From the NCBI GenBank assembly GCA_958428545.1, contig CAUAGM010000001.1, positions 124,001 through 188,000 on the forward strand: a DNA stretch of 64,000 nt, written 5' to 3'. The stretch's first letter is position 1. Every line of letters starts with the position of its first letter. The notes under the pieces were generated by a model that made no database searches, was not told the DNA's origin, and saw nothing but the letters and a program-made list of their open reading frames with translations. This stretch comes from an uncultured Arcanobacterium sp. GTDB lineage: Bacteria; Actinomycetota; Actinomycetes; Actinomycetales; Actinomycetaceae. The translations under genes were made by a program, and so were the position numbers. Below are positions 43,389 to 52,800 of this stretch, piece after piece.

Positions 43389-44720
43389 ATGAAGGTGAAG
43401 AAGCTCATTGCTGCAACGATGGTTGCAGGTATGGCTCTGGCTGGTCTTGCAGCATGCTCGGGGGAGAGCGGAAGTAAGGCAGATGAGAAGGGTTCCGTTT
43501 ATTTCCTTAACTGGAAGCCTGAACAAGAAGAAGTTTTTAAGAAAGTTGCGGCGGAATACACCAAAGAAACTGGTGTTGAGGTGAAAGTCGTCACGGCTGC
43601 GTCGGGCACTTATGAGCAAACCTTGAAGAGTGAAATTTCTAAGAGCGAAGCTCCGACACTCTTCCAGATCAATGGTCCAGTTGGCTTGGCAAGCTGGAAT
43701 AAATACGCTCTGGATATTTCAGACTCTGATTTTGCTAAGGCGTTAAAAGATCCGTCACTTGCGCTTAAAGGCGAAGATGGCAAAGTTTATGGCGTTCCTA
43801 TGGCGGTAGAAGGATATGGCATCATCTACAACCAGGAAATTTTTGATAAATACTTTGCGATGAGTGGGGCTAAGGCTTCATCGATGAGTGAAATCAACAA
43901 TTTCGCCAAGCTCAAGGAAGTTGCTGAGGATATGCAGGCAAAGAAAGCCGATCTTGGCATCGACGGCGTTTTTGCTTCAACCTCTCTCGCAACTGGTGAA
44001 GATTGGCGTTGGCAGACGCACCTTGCCGATGTGCCGATGTTCTATGAATATCGCGACGCAAACGTGACCGATGAAAAAGAAATCACGTTGAAATACAGCG
44101 AGAACTACAAGAATATCTTCGATCTCTATCTGAATAATTCCACAGTTGCACCTACGCTGGCACCATCAAAGACCGTCACCGATTCGATGGCTGAATTTGC
44201 GATGGGTAAAGCTGCAATGGTTCAAAACGGCAACTGGGCATGGAGCCAGGTTAAAGACGTGCAGGGCAACACCGTCAAAGAAGAAAATATCAAATTCCTT
44301 CCGATCTATACGGGTGTTAAAGGCGAAGAAAAGCAGGGATTGAATGTTGGCACCGAGGCCTTTATGGCTATCAACGCAAAAGCCTCTGAGGCAGATCAGA
44401 AAGCGACGATTGATTTCGTGAACTGGCTCTTCCTTGGTGAAGCTGGAAAGAAGCACGTGGTCAATGATTTGGGCTTCATTGCTCCATTCAATAACTATAC
44501 CGATGCTGATATTCCTGCTGATCCGTTGGCAAAGGAAATTGCTTCATATATCGCTGATACCGATAAATACACCGTCACCTGGGTATTTACTACTTTCCCA
44601 TCTCAGAAGTTTAAGGAAGATCTTGGGCAATCATTGGCTCAATATGCTTCTGGCAATATGAGCTGGGATGATGTGAAAGCAAGCTGGATTAAGAATTGGG
44701 CTGCTGAAAAAGGCGCCTAG
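43389..44720 (+). CDS. Second sugar ABC transporter, solute-binding lipoprotein
   Basis: Family 1 receptor of 443 residues. The signal peptide MKVKKLIAATMVAGMALAG ends with a lipobox LAAC (Cys23). Later features include VYGVPMAVEGYGIIYNQEIFDKYF and a MAEFAMGKAAMVQNGNWAW segment typical of CUT1 receptors. ATG 43389 is chosen as AAAGGAGGG precedes it. Ligand unknown. A 17-pair hairpin follows, then two permeases and a LacI regulator. Confidence 0.88.
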   Translation: MKVKKLIAATMVAGMALAGLAACSGESGSKADEKGSVYFLNWKPEQEEVFKKVAAEYTKETGVEVKVVTAASGTYEQTLKSEISKSEAPTLFQINGPVGLASWNKYALDISDSDFAKALKDPSLALKGEDGKVYGVPMAVEGYGIIYNQEIFDKYFAMSGAKASSMSEINNFAKLKEVAEDMQAKKADLGIDGVFASTSLATGEDWRWQTHLADVPMFYEYRDANVTDEKEITLKYSENYKNIFDLYLNNSTVAPTLAPSKTVTDSMAEFAMGKAAMVQNGNWAWSQVKDVQGNTVKEENIKFLPIYTGVKGEEKQGLNVGTEAFMAINAKASEADQKATIDFVNWLFLGEAGKKHVVNDLGFIAPFNNYTDADIPADPLAKEIASYIADTDKYTVTWVFTTFPSQKFKEDLGQSLAQYASGNMSWDDVKASWIKNWAAEKGA

Positions 44721-44731
44721 GCATGAGAAAC

Positions 44732-44784
44732 CTATTGGGTTCGCGCTGCTTCGCCCTCGAGTGAGATCAGCGCGAACCCAATAG
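44732..44784 (+). terminator. 17-pair hairpin after the second binding-protein gene
   Basis: Arms CTATTGGGTTCGCGCTG (44732-44748) and the exact complement (44768-44784), followed by TTTATCT. It probably acts as an internal terminator or RNA stabiliser. Confidence 0.75.
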
Positions 44785-44826
44785 TTTATCTATCAGCCAT
44801 TAGCATTTTTGAGGGGATCGCGCACT

Positions 44827-45672
44827 ATGCAAAGATCATTAAAAAAATACTTCCCGCTTTTTGTGCTACCGACATTGCTTGCATTCGCAATTTCGTTTCT
44901 CGTGCCATTCGTGATGGGCTTTATACTGTCGTTCTGCGAGTTCACCACGGTCACCGATGCCACATGGGTGGGGCTTGCTAATTACCAAGAGGCATTTAAG
45001 GAGCGTTCAGGCTTCGTCGGTAGTTTTGGTTTCACAGCATTGATTGTGATCGTCTCAATCGTCACAGTTAATATCTTTTCGTTCGCAATTGCATGGGTTC
45101 TTACGCAGAAGCTTCGCGGCACGAACTTCTTCCGCACAGTATTTTTCATGCCGAATCTCATTGGCGGAATCGTCTTGGGCTACACCTGGCAAGTGATGAT
45201 CAACGCTGTGCTCGTTCATTATCAGACCACGATTATTGCCGATTGGAAATACGGTTATATTGGCATGATTATGCTCATCAACTGGCAGCAGGTGGGTTAT
45301 ATGATGATTATTTATATAGCTGGCTTGCAAAACGTGCCGCCCGAACTCATTGAAGCGGCAGAAATTGATGGTGCAGGGCGTTGGACGGTCTTGCGGCACG
45401 TGACGATACCGATGGTGATGCCATCGGTCACGATCTGCCTATTCCTTACCCTTTCCAGCTCATTTAAGCTCTACGATCAAAACCTTGCTCTCACAAACGG
45501 TGCTCCACTCGATCAAACTGAGATGGTTGCGCTCAACATCGTCAATACGATGTTCTCTCGTATCGGAGAAGAAGGCGTTGGGCAGGCTAAAGCTGTGATA
45601 TTCGTTGTGGTTGTGGTGGTGATTGCAATGGTGCAATTGCGATCAACGCGAAGCAAGGAGGTGGAAGCATGA
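44827..45672 (+). CDS. Second sugar ABC transporter, permease (MalF-like)
   Basis: 281 residues with six helices and the coupling loop LIEAAEIDGAGRWTVLRHVTIP. The start at 44827 has GAGGGG upstream and is preferred over 44809. Its stop overlaps the next start (ATGA). The C-terminus is basic (LRSTRSKEVEA). Partner of the next permease; no ATPase is encoded nearby. Confidence 0.9.
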   Translation: MQRSLKKYFPLFVLPTLLAFAISFLVPFVMGFILSFCEFTTVTDATWVGLANYQEAFKERSGFVGSFGFTALIVIVSIVTVNIFSFAIAWVLTQKLRGTNFFRTVFFMPNLIGGIVLGYTWQVMINAVLVHYQTTIIADWKYGYIGMIMLINWQQVGYMMIIYIAGLQNVPPELIEAAEIDGAGRWTVLRHVTIPMVMPSVTICLFLTLSSSFKLYDQNLALTNGAPLDQTEMVALNIVNTMFSRIGEEGVGQAKAVIFVVVVVVIAMVQLRSTRSKEVEA

Positions 45673-46514
45673 GCGCTCCCCGTTCAAAGGTGGGTAAAGT
45701 ACTGCTCTATGCTGTGCTGGTATTCCTTACAATAGTCTTTGTAGGGCCTATTCTCTTCATCGTGATGAACTCGTTTAAAGCGAAGTTCTCTATCGCATCA
45801 GAACCTTTTGCTCTCCCGCTCGGTGAGATGTGGGTCGGAATCGAAAACTATGCCACAGGTTTAGCTCTCTCTGGATTCTTTATGGCAATCGTCTGGAGCT
45901 TTTTCATTACGATTCTCTCTGTGGCTGTGATCGTCTTCTTCTGTGCGATGACAGCGTACTACATCACTCGCGTGAAAACGTGGTGGACGAGTCTGCTCTA
46001 CTATCTCTTCGTCTTTTCCATGGTGATTCCTTTCCAGATGGTGATGTTTCCAACCGTGAAAATTTCCGATATTCTACACCTCAATACTCCGTGGGGAATT
46101 GTGGTGCTCTATCTCGGGTTTGGCGCTGGTTTGAGCGTCTTTATGTTTGCGGGATTCGTCAAATCAATACCCCTCGAAATTGAAGAAGCATCACTGATTG
46201 ATGGTTGCGGGCCGATACGAAACTACTTCCTCGTAGTATTTCCAATGCTCAAGCCGACAGCTATCACTGTGGCAATTCTCAATGCTATGTGGGTGTGGAA
46301 CGACTATCTTTTGCCATATCTCACAATCGGGCTTTCCACGGAATATAAGACGATTCCTGTGGTTATCCAAATGCTCGTGGGGTCTAACGGCAACCGTGAT
46401 ATGGGGGCGATGATGGCAATGCTCGTTTTGGCAATTGTGCCGATTGTCGTGTTCTATATTTCAATGCAGAAGTACATCATTAAAGGCGTTGTGGCGGGGG
46501 CTGTGAAAGGCTAA
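45669..46514 (+). CDS. Second sugar ABC transporter, permease (MalG-like)
   Basis: 281 residues, six helices, coupling loop IEEASLIDGCGPIRNYFLVVFP and the standard terminus YIIKGVVAGAVKG. Translation is coupled to the preceding gene by a 4-base overlap. It completes the channel of the second CUT1 importer. Confidence 0.9.
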   Translation: MSAPRSKVGKVLLYAVLVFLTIVFVGPILFIVMNSFKAKFSIASEPFALPLGEMWVGIENYATGLALSGFFMAIVWSFFITILSVAVIVFFCAMTAYYITRVKTWWTSLLYYLFVFSMVIPFQMVMFPTVKISDILHLNTPWGIVVLYLGFGAGLSVFMFAGFVKSIPLEIEEASLIDGCGPIRNYFLVVFPMLKPTAITVAILNAMWVWNDYLLPYLTIGLSTEYKTIPVVIQMLVGSNGNRDMGAMMAMLVLAIVPIVVFYISMQKYIIKGVVAGAVKG

Positions 46515-46565
46515 GTTCGCGTGCATCGCAGCAGTGATGTTGGCAAAGAAGGAAGGTGCGGTGCG

Positions 46566-47654
46566 ATGGCAGGTACATCATGTGGAAAGAGTGAAAGCAG
46601 CTCTCCTAGAGGTCTTGCCACCGCCGTCACTATCCACGATATTGCTCGCGAATGCGGTGTGGGAGTTGGCACCGCTTCTCGGGCGTTGAATAACTCTTCA
46701 GGAGTTTCTGAAAAGACTCGCCAAAAAGTACTATCCGCTGCTCAGAGGCTCAATTATTCGCCCAATCCTCATGCTCAGAGTCTGCGTTCGGTAGCATCGG
46801 CATCAATAGCTGTGCTGATGAAAGGACCAGATAATCCTTTTTTCTTAGCATTTCTCACTCCGTTAGAATCAGTAATTCGCCAGCATGGCTATTCGATGAC
46901 GCTTGTGCGGGTTGCGCACGGAGAAGATGAAGTTCAACTAGCCATGCGCACGTGTTCAGTGAGCAAACCAGCTGGCATTATTTTTCTGGGCGGTCGTTAT
47001 CGGCATGAGGAAGCTCCTCTCGCAGATATTCCTGTGCCTTTTGTGCTGTGCACTATTTCCACATTGGATGATTCTCAGCGCGATATGTATTCGTCGGTGA
47101 CTGTTGATGACGTAGCTGGTATGGAACTTTTGCTCGATCATCTCGTCGATTTGGGGCACGAGCATTTTGCTGTGATTGGCTCGGATGCGGCAGACCGTTC
47201 CGTAGGTGCTATCCGTTTAGGAGGATTAGAGCGAGCATTTCAGACGCGTGGAATTGAATGGGATCCAGATCTTATTCTTAACGGAGAAGCCTCTCTCAGC
47301 CCGTATTCTTTTGAATATGGTTATGAGATTGCGACGCGTTTACTTCAGCAGCGCAAGCACTTCACTGCTCTTATCACTATGAGCGACGTTTTAGCGATCG
47401 GTGCTCAGCGAGCTCTTATTGAACATGGAATATCCGTGCCTGCAGATGTGAGTGTGACGGGATACGATGGTCTAGCTTTTAGCCGCTACACTTCGCCATC
47501 TATCACAACTATTGTGCAGTCAGTCGAGACGCTCGTTGAGCGCAGCTGCACTATTCTCTTTGGTATTTTAGAAGGGAAAGGTACAGTTCAACACGATGTG
47601 ATCGCACCCGTACTCCGTATCGGGGAGAGCACAGGATCAGCGCCTCGGAGATGA
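46566..47654 (+). CDS. LacI-family transcriptional regulator
   Basis: 362 residues. After a Ser/Gly-rich leader of ~20 residues comes the LacI HTH (VTIHDIARECGVGVGTASRALN) with hinge YSPNPHAQSLRS, then a periplasmic-binding-protein-like sensor domain (AIVIG-like FAVIGSDAADRSVGAIRLGGL, DVSVTGYDGLAFSRYTSPSIT). It most likely controls the importer operon through the palindrome at 43188. The start is uncertain: ATG 46566 or GTG 46521; GAAGG lies upstream of the former. Confidence 0.88.
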   Translation: MAGTSCGKSESSSPRGLATAVTIHDIARECGVGVGTASRALNNSSGVSEKTRQKVLSAAQRLNYSPNPHAQSLRSVASASIAVLMKGPDNPFFLAFLTPLESVIRQHGYSMTLVRVAHGEDEVQLAMRTCSVSKPAGIIFLGGRYRHEEAPLADIPVPFVLCTISTLDDSQRDMYSSVTVDDVAGMELLLDHLVDLGHEHFAVIGSDAADRSVGAIRLGGLERAFQTRGIEWDPDLILNGEASLSPYSFEYGYEIATRLLQQRKHFTALITMSDVLAIGAQRALIEHGISVPADVSVTGYDGLAFSRYTSPSITTIVQSVETLVERSCTILFGILEGKGTVQHDVIAPVLRIGESTGSAPRR

Positions 47655-47657
47655 ATA

Positions 47658-48329
47658 ATGGCCGGTGTATTTGCCCAAGAATCTCTTTTTGCACGCACAT
47701 TAGATATGCTCGCAAGCGTGGCAGTTGTGAGCATGTGTCTTGTGCTCACAGCTTTTCCGATTGTGACTTTTGGCGCTGGCTTGGCTGCAGCATATCGTGT
47801 GCTTATTCAGCTTGCACGTGATGAAGGATCTCACCCGTGGCGCACATTTTGGCATATTTTCCGAAAGAGCTTTCGCCTTAGTTTTCTTTCATGGATGTGC
47901 CTGCTTTTCTTGCTGGCGCTGAGCGTATACGAAATGTGGATACTTACCAACGCTGAAACGAGTGGCCTGATCGATTCTAGTTTTTTTACTCTTTTTTTGC
48001 GCTCTGGAATTATTGCTGCATTGATTTTATTGGGGATCGTGGCTGTGTGGCTTTTTGCCCTGCTCGGGCACAGCGCCGCGCAAGAGGAAGGGAATATGCG
48101 ATTTCTGCGTATACTCCGTCTCGCAGTTTATGCAGCATTTAGATATTTGCCCCTATCTCTTCTTGCGCTGGCACTTTGGGTGATTCCCATTATTGCGGCT
48201 ATTGCTTATCCGCAAATTGGTGTGCACCTCATATTTTTCTATCTCGTTTTTATTCCAGGTTTTACGCTTTACCTCATCAGTTTAATTATCGGAACTAAAG
48301 TTCGCACCCTTAGCCTGCATCTGCAATAG
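47658..48329 (+). CDS. YesL-like membrane protein (DUF624)
   Basis: 223 residues with five or six hydrophobic helices. The pattern (first helix ending FPIVTFGAGLAAAYRVLIQLARDEG, then the FWHIFRKSFR motif) is that of DUF624/YesL, a family that often accompanies CUT1 sugar importers in Gram-positive bacteria; its function is unknown. GGAG lies 7 bases before the ATG, which is 3 bases after the lacI stop. Its last 48 bases overlap the convergent PfkB-type kinase gene. Confidence 0.8.
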   Translation: MAGVFAQESLFARTLDMLASVAVVSMCLVLTAFPIVTFGAGLAAAYRVLIQLARDEGSHPWRTFWHIFRKSFRLSFLSWMCLLFLLALSVYEMWILTNAETSGLIDSSFFTLFLRSGIIAALILLGIVAVWLFALLGHSAAQEEGNMRFLRILRLAVYAAFRYLPLSLLALALWVIPIIAAIAYPQIGVHLIFFYLVFIPGFTLYLISLIIGTKVRTLSLHLQ

Positions 48330-49229
48330 ATCTCGATAGAGTTTTTCATCGTATTCGCCAGCCACAGGAGCTGCGACTGCAGCAGCAGAGAGCGCAATTG
48401 CATCCGCCACCCATGCGCGCAGTCGTTCAGGGCGTCGCGCAGCATAGATCCCCTCGTGCGCAATTGAACGTGCAAGTGAAGCTACTACAGCGTCACCAGC
48501 ACCAGTCGGGTTGCCTGCCACGAAACGCGCTGCTGGCACAGCCACAGCTTCGCCGTCACGTGCTTGGGCAATCATCCCATCTGAGCCGCGAGAGGCAACC
48601 ACTAGCTCTACTTTCTCTAAAAGACGCCCTATAGCGTGGGTGGCATCACTATCACTGCACAGATGCAAAAGCTCTTTCGTATTGGGCTTGATAGCATGCA
48701 CGCCTTCATCGATTGCCCAATGCAGAGGGCTGCCAGAGGTATCGACAAGCACGGGTGCTCCAGTAGAAAGCAATTCTCGATAGAGGCGGCGCACAATATC
48801 TTCAGATGTGCCTGGAGGAAAGGATCCATTCACGGTAAAGACATGTGGGGTAGGTAAAGCACGAAGCATTGAGAAAAATTTTTCCCATTGCTCATCCGAA
48901 TACGGTTTCCCTGGTTCATTAAAAAGTGTAGCTGCATGCACAGGATCAATAATCGTCACGCTTTGGCGCGTGCTGTGATTACTTGGAATAAACGAATAAG
49001 AAATCTCAGATTCATCAAGTAAAGCTGCAATAGTTTCTCCTGTGTTTCCACCTAAGAAACAAGTCGCAAAAGTTTGTTCGCCAAGCTGATGAAGCACGCG
49101 TGCAACGTTGATTCCCTTACCGCCAGGATTTGTGTAAATTTTTTGCACTCGATGATCGTCTCCCGGCAGAAGCTCTGGCACATGATAGGTGATATCGAGA
49201 GTGGGATTTGCTGTGATAGTGACGATCAT
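48282..49229 (-). CDS. PfkB-family sugar kinase (1-phosphofructokinase/tagatose-6-phosphate kinase type)
   Basis: Ribokinase-like kinase of about 315 residues. It begins MIVTITANPTLDITYHV, has the substrate motif NPGGKGINVARVL and the C-terminal catalytic NPTGAGDAVVASL. Together these fit the FruK/LacC group that phosphorylates fructose-1-P or tagatose-6-P. The start could also be ATG 49247, which overlaps the stop of the preceding SGNH-like gene; neither has a strong ribosome site. No PTS gene is present in the window. It is probably the last gene of the kgd transcript. Confidence 0.82.
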   Translation of the reverse strand: MIVTITANPTLDITYHVPELLPGDDHRVQKIYTNPGGKGINVARVLHQLGEQTFATCFLGGNTGETIAALLDESEISYSFIPSNHSTRQSVTIIDPVHAATLFNEPGKPYSDEQWEKFFSMLRALPTPHVFTVNGSFPPGTSEDIVRRLYRELLSTGAPVLVDTSGSPLHWAIDEGVHAIKPNTKELLHLCSDSDATHAIGRLLEKVELVVASRGSDGMIAQARDGEAVAVPAARFVAGNPTGAGDAVVASLARSIAHEGIYAARRPERLRAWVADAIALSAAAVAAPVAGEYDEKLYRDLLQMQAKGANFSSDN

Positions 49230-49239
49230 AGCTGCTCTG

Positions 49240-49845
49240 CTACTCATCTGCTGGTGCTTTAATTCCGAGCCACTCATGCCAGCCTCGATGCAAGACGAGC
49301 CATGCCATAAGCCCGTATCCTGCCTGCCGAGGTGTGTATGTGCCTGCCATGCTCATGTCGGTATTCCACTGCTCATGCTGAACGAGGGGAGTGTACGTAT
49401 CCACGTATGGCACCGAACGGCGAGTGCATACGTCTGCAAAAGAAGCAGAAAGCTCTGCAACAGCAGCCCTATCTTTATCAGGGCGAGGCGGTGGTCCGAC
49501 CACAAGTGGATTGAGCTGCATACGTTCTGCCATGTCGAGCACGTTTGCTACGTGTAAGCGAGAGCGGGCAGAAGAAATATGTGCGTCGAGATCGTGCGAA
49601 CCTAAACCAATGACGAGACGATTAGTGTGGTTTTTCGCGAGTCTGGGAGTCACGTCTATTTTCCATCGTTCGGTGAGCTGCCCTGTATTTTCTCCTGCAA
49701 ACGCTAAAACGTACGGCATAATAGACGGCTGGATCGGCGTGCGCCCGAGAACTCGACCGACCCATCCCATGCCGCGCGCATCGCCAGCGCCAGCGATTAA
49801 CTCATCACCGACAAAGAAAATCTGAAAATTTTGTGTGCTCATCAT
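49240..49845 (-). CDS. SGNH/GDSL-like protein lacking the usual nucleophile Ser
   Basis: 201 residues with the shape of an SGNH hydrolase: block I reads FFVGDELIAGAGD, where the GDS nucleophile is replaced by Glu15, followed by GMGWVGRVLGR. The block III equivalent is GLGSHDL rather than GxND, and the usual DxxH of block V is not evident (TDMSMAGTYTPRQAGY). It may be non-catalytic or use different residues. No signal peptide. It starts 8 bases after the kgd stop and overlaps or abuts the PfkB gene. Confidence 0.7.
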   Translation of the reverse strand: MMSTQNFQIFFVGDELIAGAGDARGMGWVGRVLGRTPIQPSIMPYVLAFAGENTGQLTERWKIDVTPRLAKNHTNRLVIGLGSHDLDAHISSARSRLHVANVLDMAERMQLNPLVVGPPPRPDKDRAAVAELSASFADVCTRRSVPYVDTYTPLVQHEQWNTDMSMAGTYTPRQAGYGLMAWLVLHRGWHEWLGIKAPADE

Positions 49846-49853
49846 ATCTAATA

Positions 49854-52800
49854 CTAGCTGTTGAACGCTGCGTTCAGAATCTCCTCGATTTGTGCTTTGT
49901 GCATTCCAGAAAGCCCAGTGCTCGGAGCTGCGGAATTTGGACGGGAAATTTTATGCACCCACAGCCCCATTGGTGGGAACATTTCGAGAGCCAAATGCCC
50001 CCAAGCTCCCATATTTCCTGGCTCGTCTTGCACCCACAGGATCTGTGCGCCTGGATATTTATTTAATTCGGCGCGCAGCTCTTCAACTGGATGCGGATAG
50101 AGCTGTTCGAGACGCACAATCGCAGTATCTAAGCGGTTATCATGATCGCGCTTTTCGGCCAGATCGTAGTAAATGCGCCCAGTACATAAAATTACTCGTT
50201 GCACATCGTGCACGTTTCCGTTCGTTTCGCCAATTACAGGGCGGAAAGCGCCACTCGTAAACTCTTCCACAGAGCTGGTCACGCCTTTGCGGCGCAGCAG
50301 CTGCTTTGGTGAAATTGCAATGAGTGGGCGGCGCGGGCGTGTATATGCTTGGCGGCGGAGCAAATGGAAATGGTTAGCTGGTGTAGAAGGCTGCGCTACC
50401 GTCATGTTGCTGTCTGCGCAGAGTGCTAAATAGCGCTCGATACGTGCGGAGGAATGATCTGGCCCTTGCCCTTCGTATCCGTGCGGCAGCAGCATCACGA
50501 GTGAGGAATTCTGATTCCATTTCGTTTCAGCTGAAGAAACGAATTCGTCGATGATAGTCTGTGCTCCGTTTGCAAAATCGCCAAATTGGGCCTCCCACAG
50601 CACTAAAGCATCTGGGCGCTCCACGGAATATCCATATTCGAATGCGAGCACAGAGTATTCCGAAAGTGAAGAATCATAGATATTAAGCTGTGCCTGATTT
50701 TCTGTGAGATGTGCGATCGGCGTCCACTCTTCACCTGTCTCGATTGAGTGAGCCACGCACTGACGTTGCACGAACGTTCCGCGGCGAGAATCCTGCCCGC
50801 TCATGCGAATCGGTACTCCTTCAATAAGTAGGGAACCGAACGCGAGTAATTCAGCAAAGCCCCAATCGATACTGCCCTCGTATGCCATCTTAGTGCGGCG
50901 TTCGAAAAGCTGAGCGATTTTTTTGTGCAAAGCAAACCCTTCTGGGGGATTTGAATGAGCATCACCGATTCGCTGGATTACTTCCAGCGGCACAGCGCTC
51001 GCCCACTGCTTCTCAGGTGCAGCGTCAGCTGTTTGAGCTTTGGTAAGCCCAAGAGCCATGCCCGCCGTTTTTTCTCCGCGCTCTACCGCAGCTTCCGCTT
51101 CGCGAACTTCCGTGAATGCTTCGTCAAGAATTGTATGGTAGCTTTGCTCGATCTGGTCCGCTTCTTCAGGGGTGAGAATACCGCGCCCAAGGAGAGATTC
51201 TTTGAAGAGTTCTCGAGGAGATTTTTTCTTATCGACCAGCGAATACATGATCGGTTGCGTCATCGATGGATCATCGCCTTCGTTGTGCCCGCGCTTGCGA
51301 TAGCACACAATATCTACGATCACGTCTTTATGAAACTCATGTCGGTATTCGTATGCGAGCTTGCTCACTCGTGCTACAGCTTCTGGATCGTCACCATTGA
51401 CGTGGAAAATCGGCACTTGCAGACCTTTGGCTACGTCTGTTGCGTAGTGTGAGGAACGCGCAGAGCTGGGAGAGGTGGTAAAACCGATTTGGTTATTGAC
51501 GATGATATGAATTGTGCCGCCCACTCGATAGGCGGGAAGGTTGGAATAGTTGAGTACCTCAGCCACAACTCCTTGCCCAGCGAAAGCGGCATCGCCGTGA
51601 ATTATAATTGGCAATACATCAAATGGCTGCTCGCCTGCTCCTGCCTCAGCGCGATCTTGATCGGCGAAGCGATCCTCTTTTGCTCGTACGACGCCCTCGA
51701 TGACGCCGTCTGCCGCTTCGAGGTGAGAGGGGTTTGCACCCACGTAAATCGGGATAGATCCCGTGCCGTCAAGCGTCGTGTAGATGCCGCCTGTGCCAAG
51801 ATGGTATTTCACATCTCCTGTGCCTTGCTGTGAGGAAGCATCGTAGATGCCGTCAAATTCGGAGAAGATTTGTTTGTAGCTTTTACCTGCAATATTGGTG
51901 AGCACATTGAGGCGGCCTCTATGTGCCATGCCAATAGCAGAAGAGCGGTAACCATCTTGAACGGCGCCGTAAAGTATCATGGAGAGTGCAGGGATAAGAG
52001 ATTCGCCGCCTTCAAGGGAAAAACGTTTTTGCCCCACGTATTTCGTCTGTAAAAACGTTTCAAAGGCTTCCGCCTCGTTGAGCTTGCGCATAATGGCGAT
52101 GTGTGCGGATTTATCCATTGGTTGGCTAGGCCGCTCCAGCCGGGTTTGAAACCAGGTGCGCTGCACGGGATCTTGGATGTGCATATATTCGAATCCGACT
52201 GTGCGGCAATAGCTTTCACGCAGCTGTTCGCAGATTTCCTGCAGCGTCATGCGGTCTTTTCCCGCAAAGCCATCTACGGGAAAGCTGCGGTTGAGATCCC
52301 AAATCGTCAAGCCGTAATTCTTCAGCTCTAGATCTGGGTGGCGGCGGATATGGAATGATAGCGGATCAATATCCGCAATTAAATGGCCTCGTGAACGATA
52401 GGCATGAATGAAGTTTGAAATGCGCGCAGGCTTGCCAAGCTCATTTTCTGGGTCGTATTCCACATCGTGTTCCCAGCTGAATGGCTTATAGGGCACTCTG
52501 AGAGATTCGAAGAGACGATCATAAAGACCATCCAGCCCAAGCAGTTTATTTTCCATCAAACGTAAAAAGCGCCCAGACGTGCCGCCTTGGATTACGCGAT
52601 GATCGTATGTGCTCGTCAGATGCACAACTTTTGAAACTCCAAGGCGAGCAATGCGAGATTCTGGGGTGCCCATAAATTCTGGAGGATACGTCATCGATCC
52701 GACGCCCATAATCATGCCTTGCCCGTTCATTAAGCGGGGAATGGAATGAACTGTGCCAAAGCCGCCTGGATTTGTGAGGCTGGCTGTCGTGCCTGCATAA

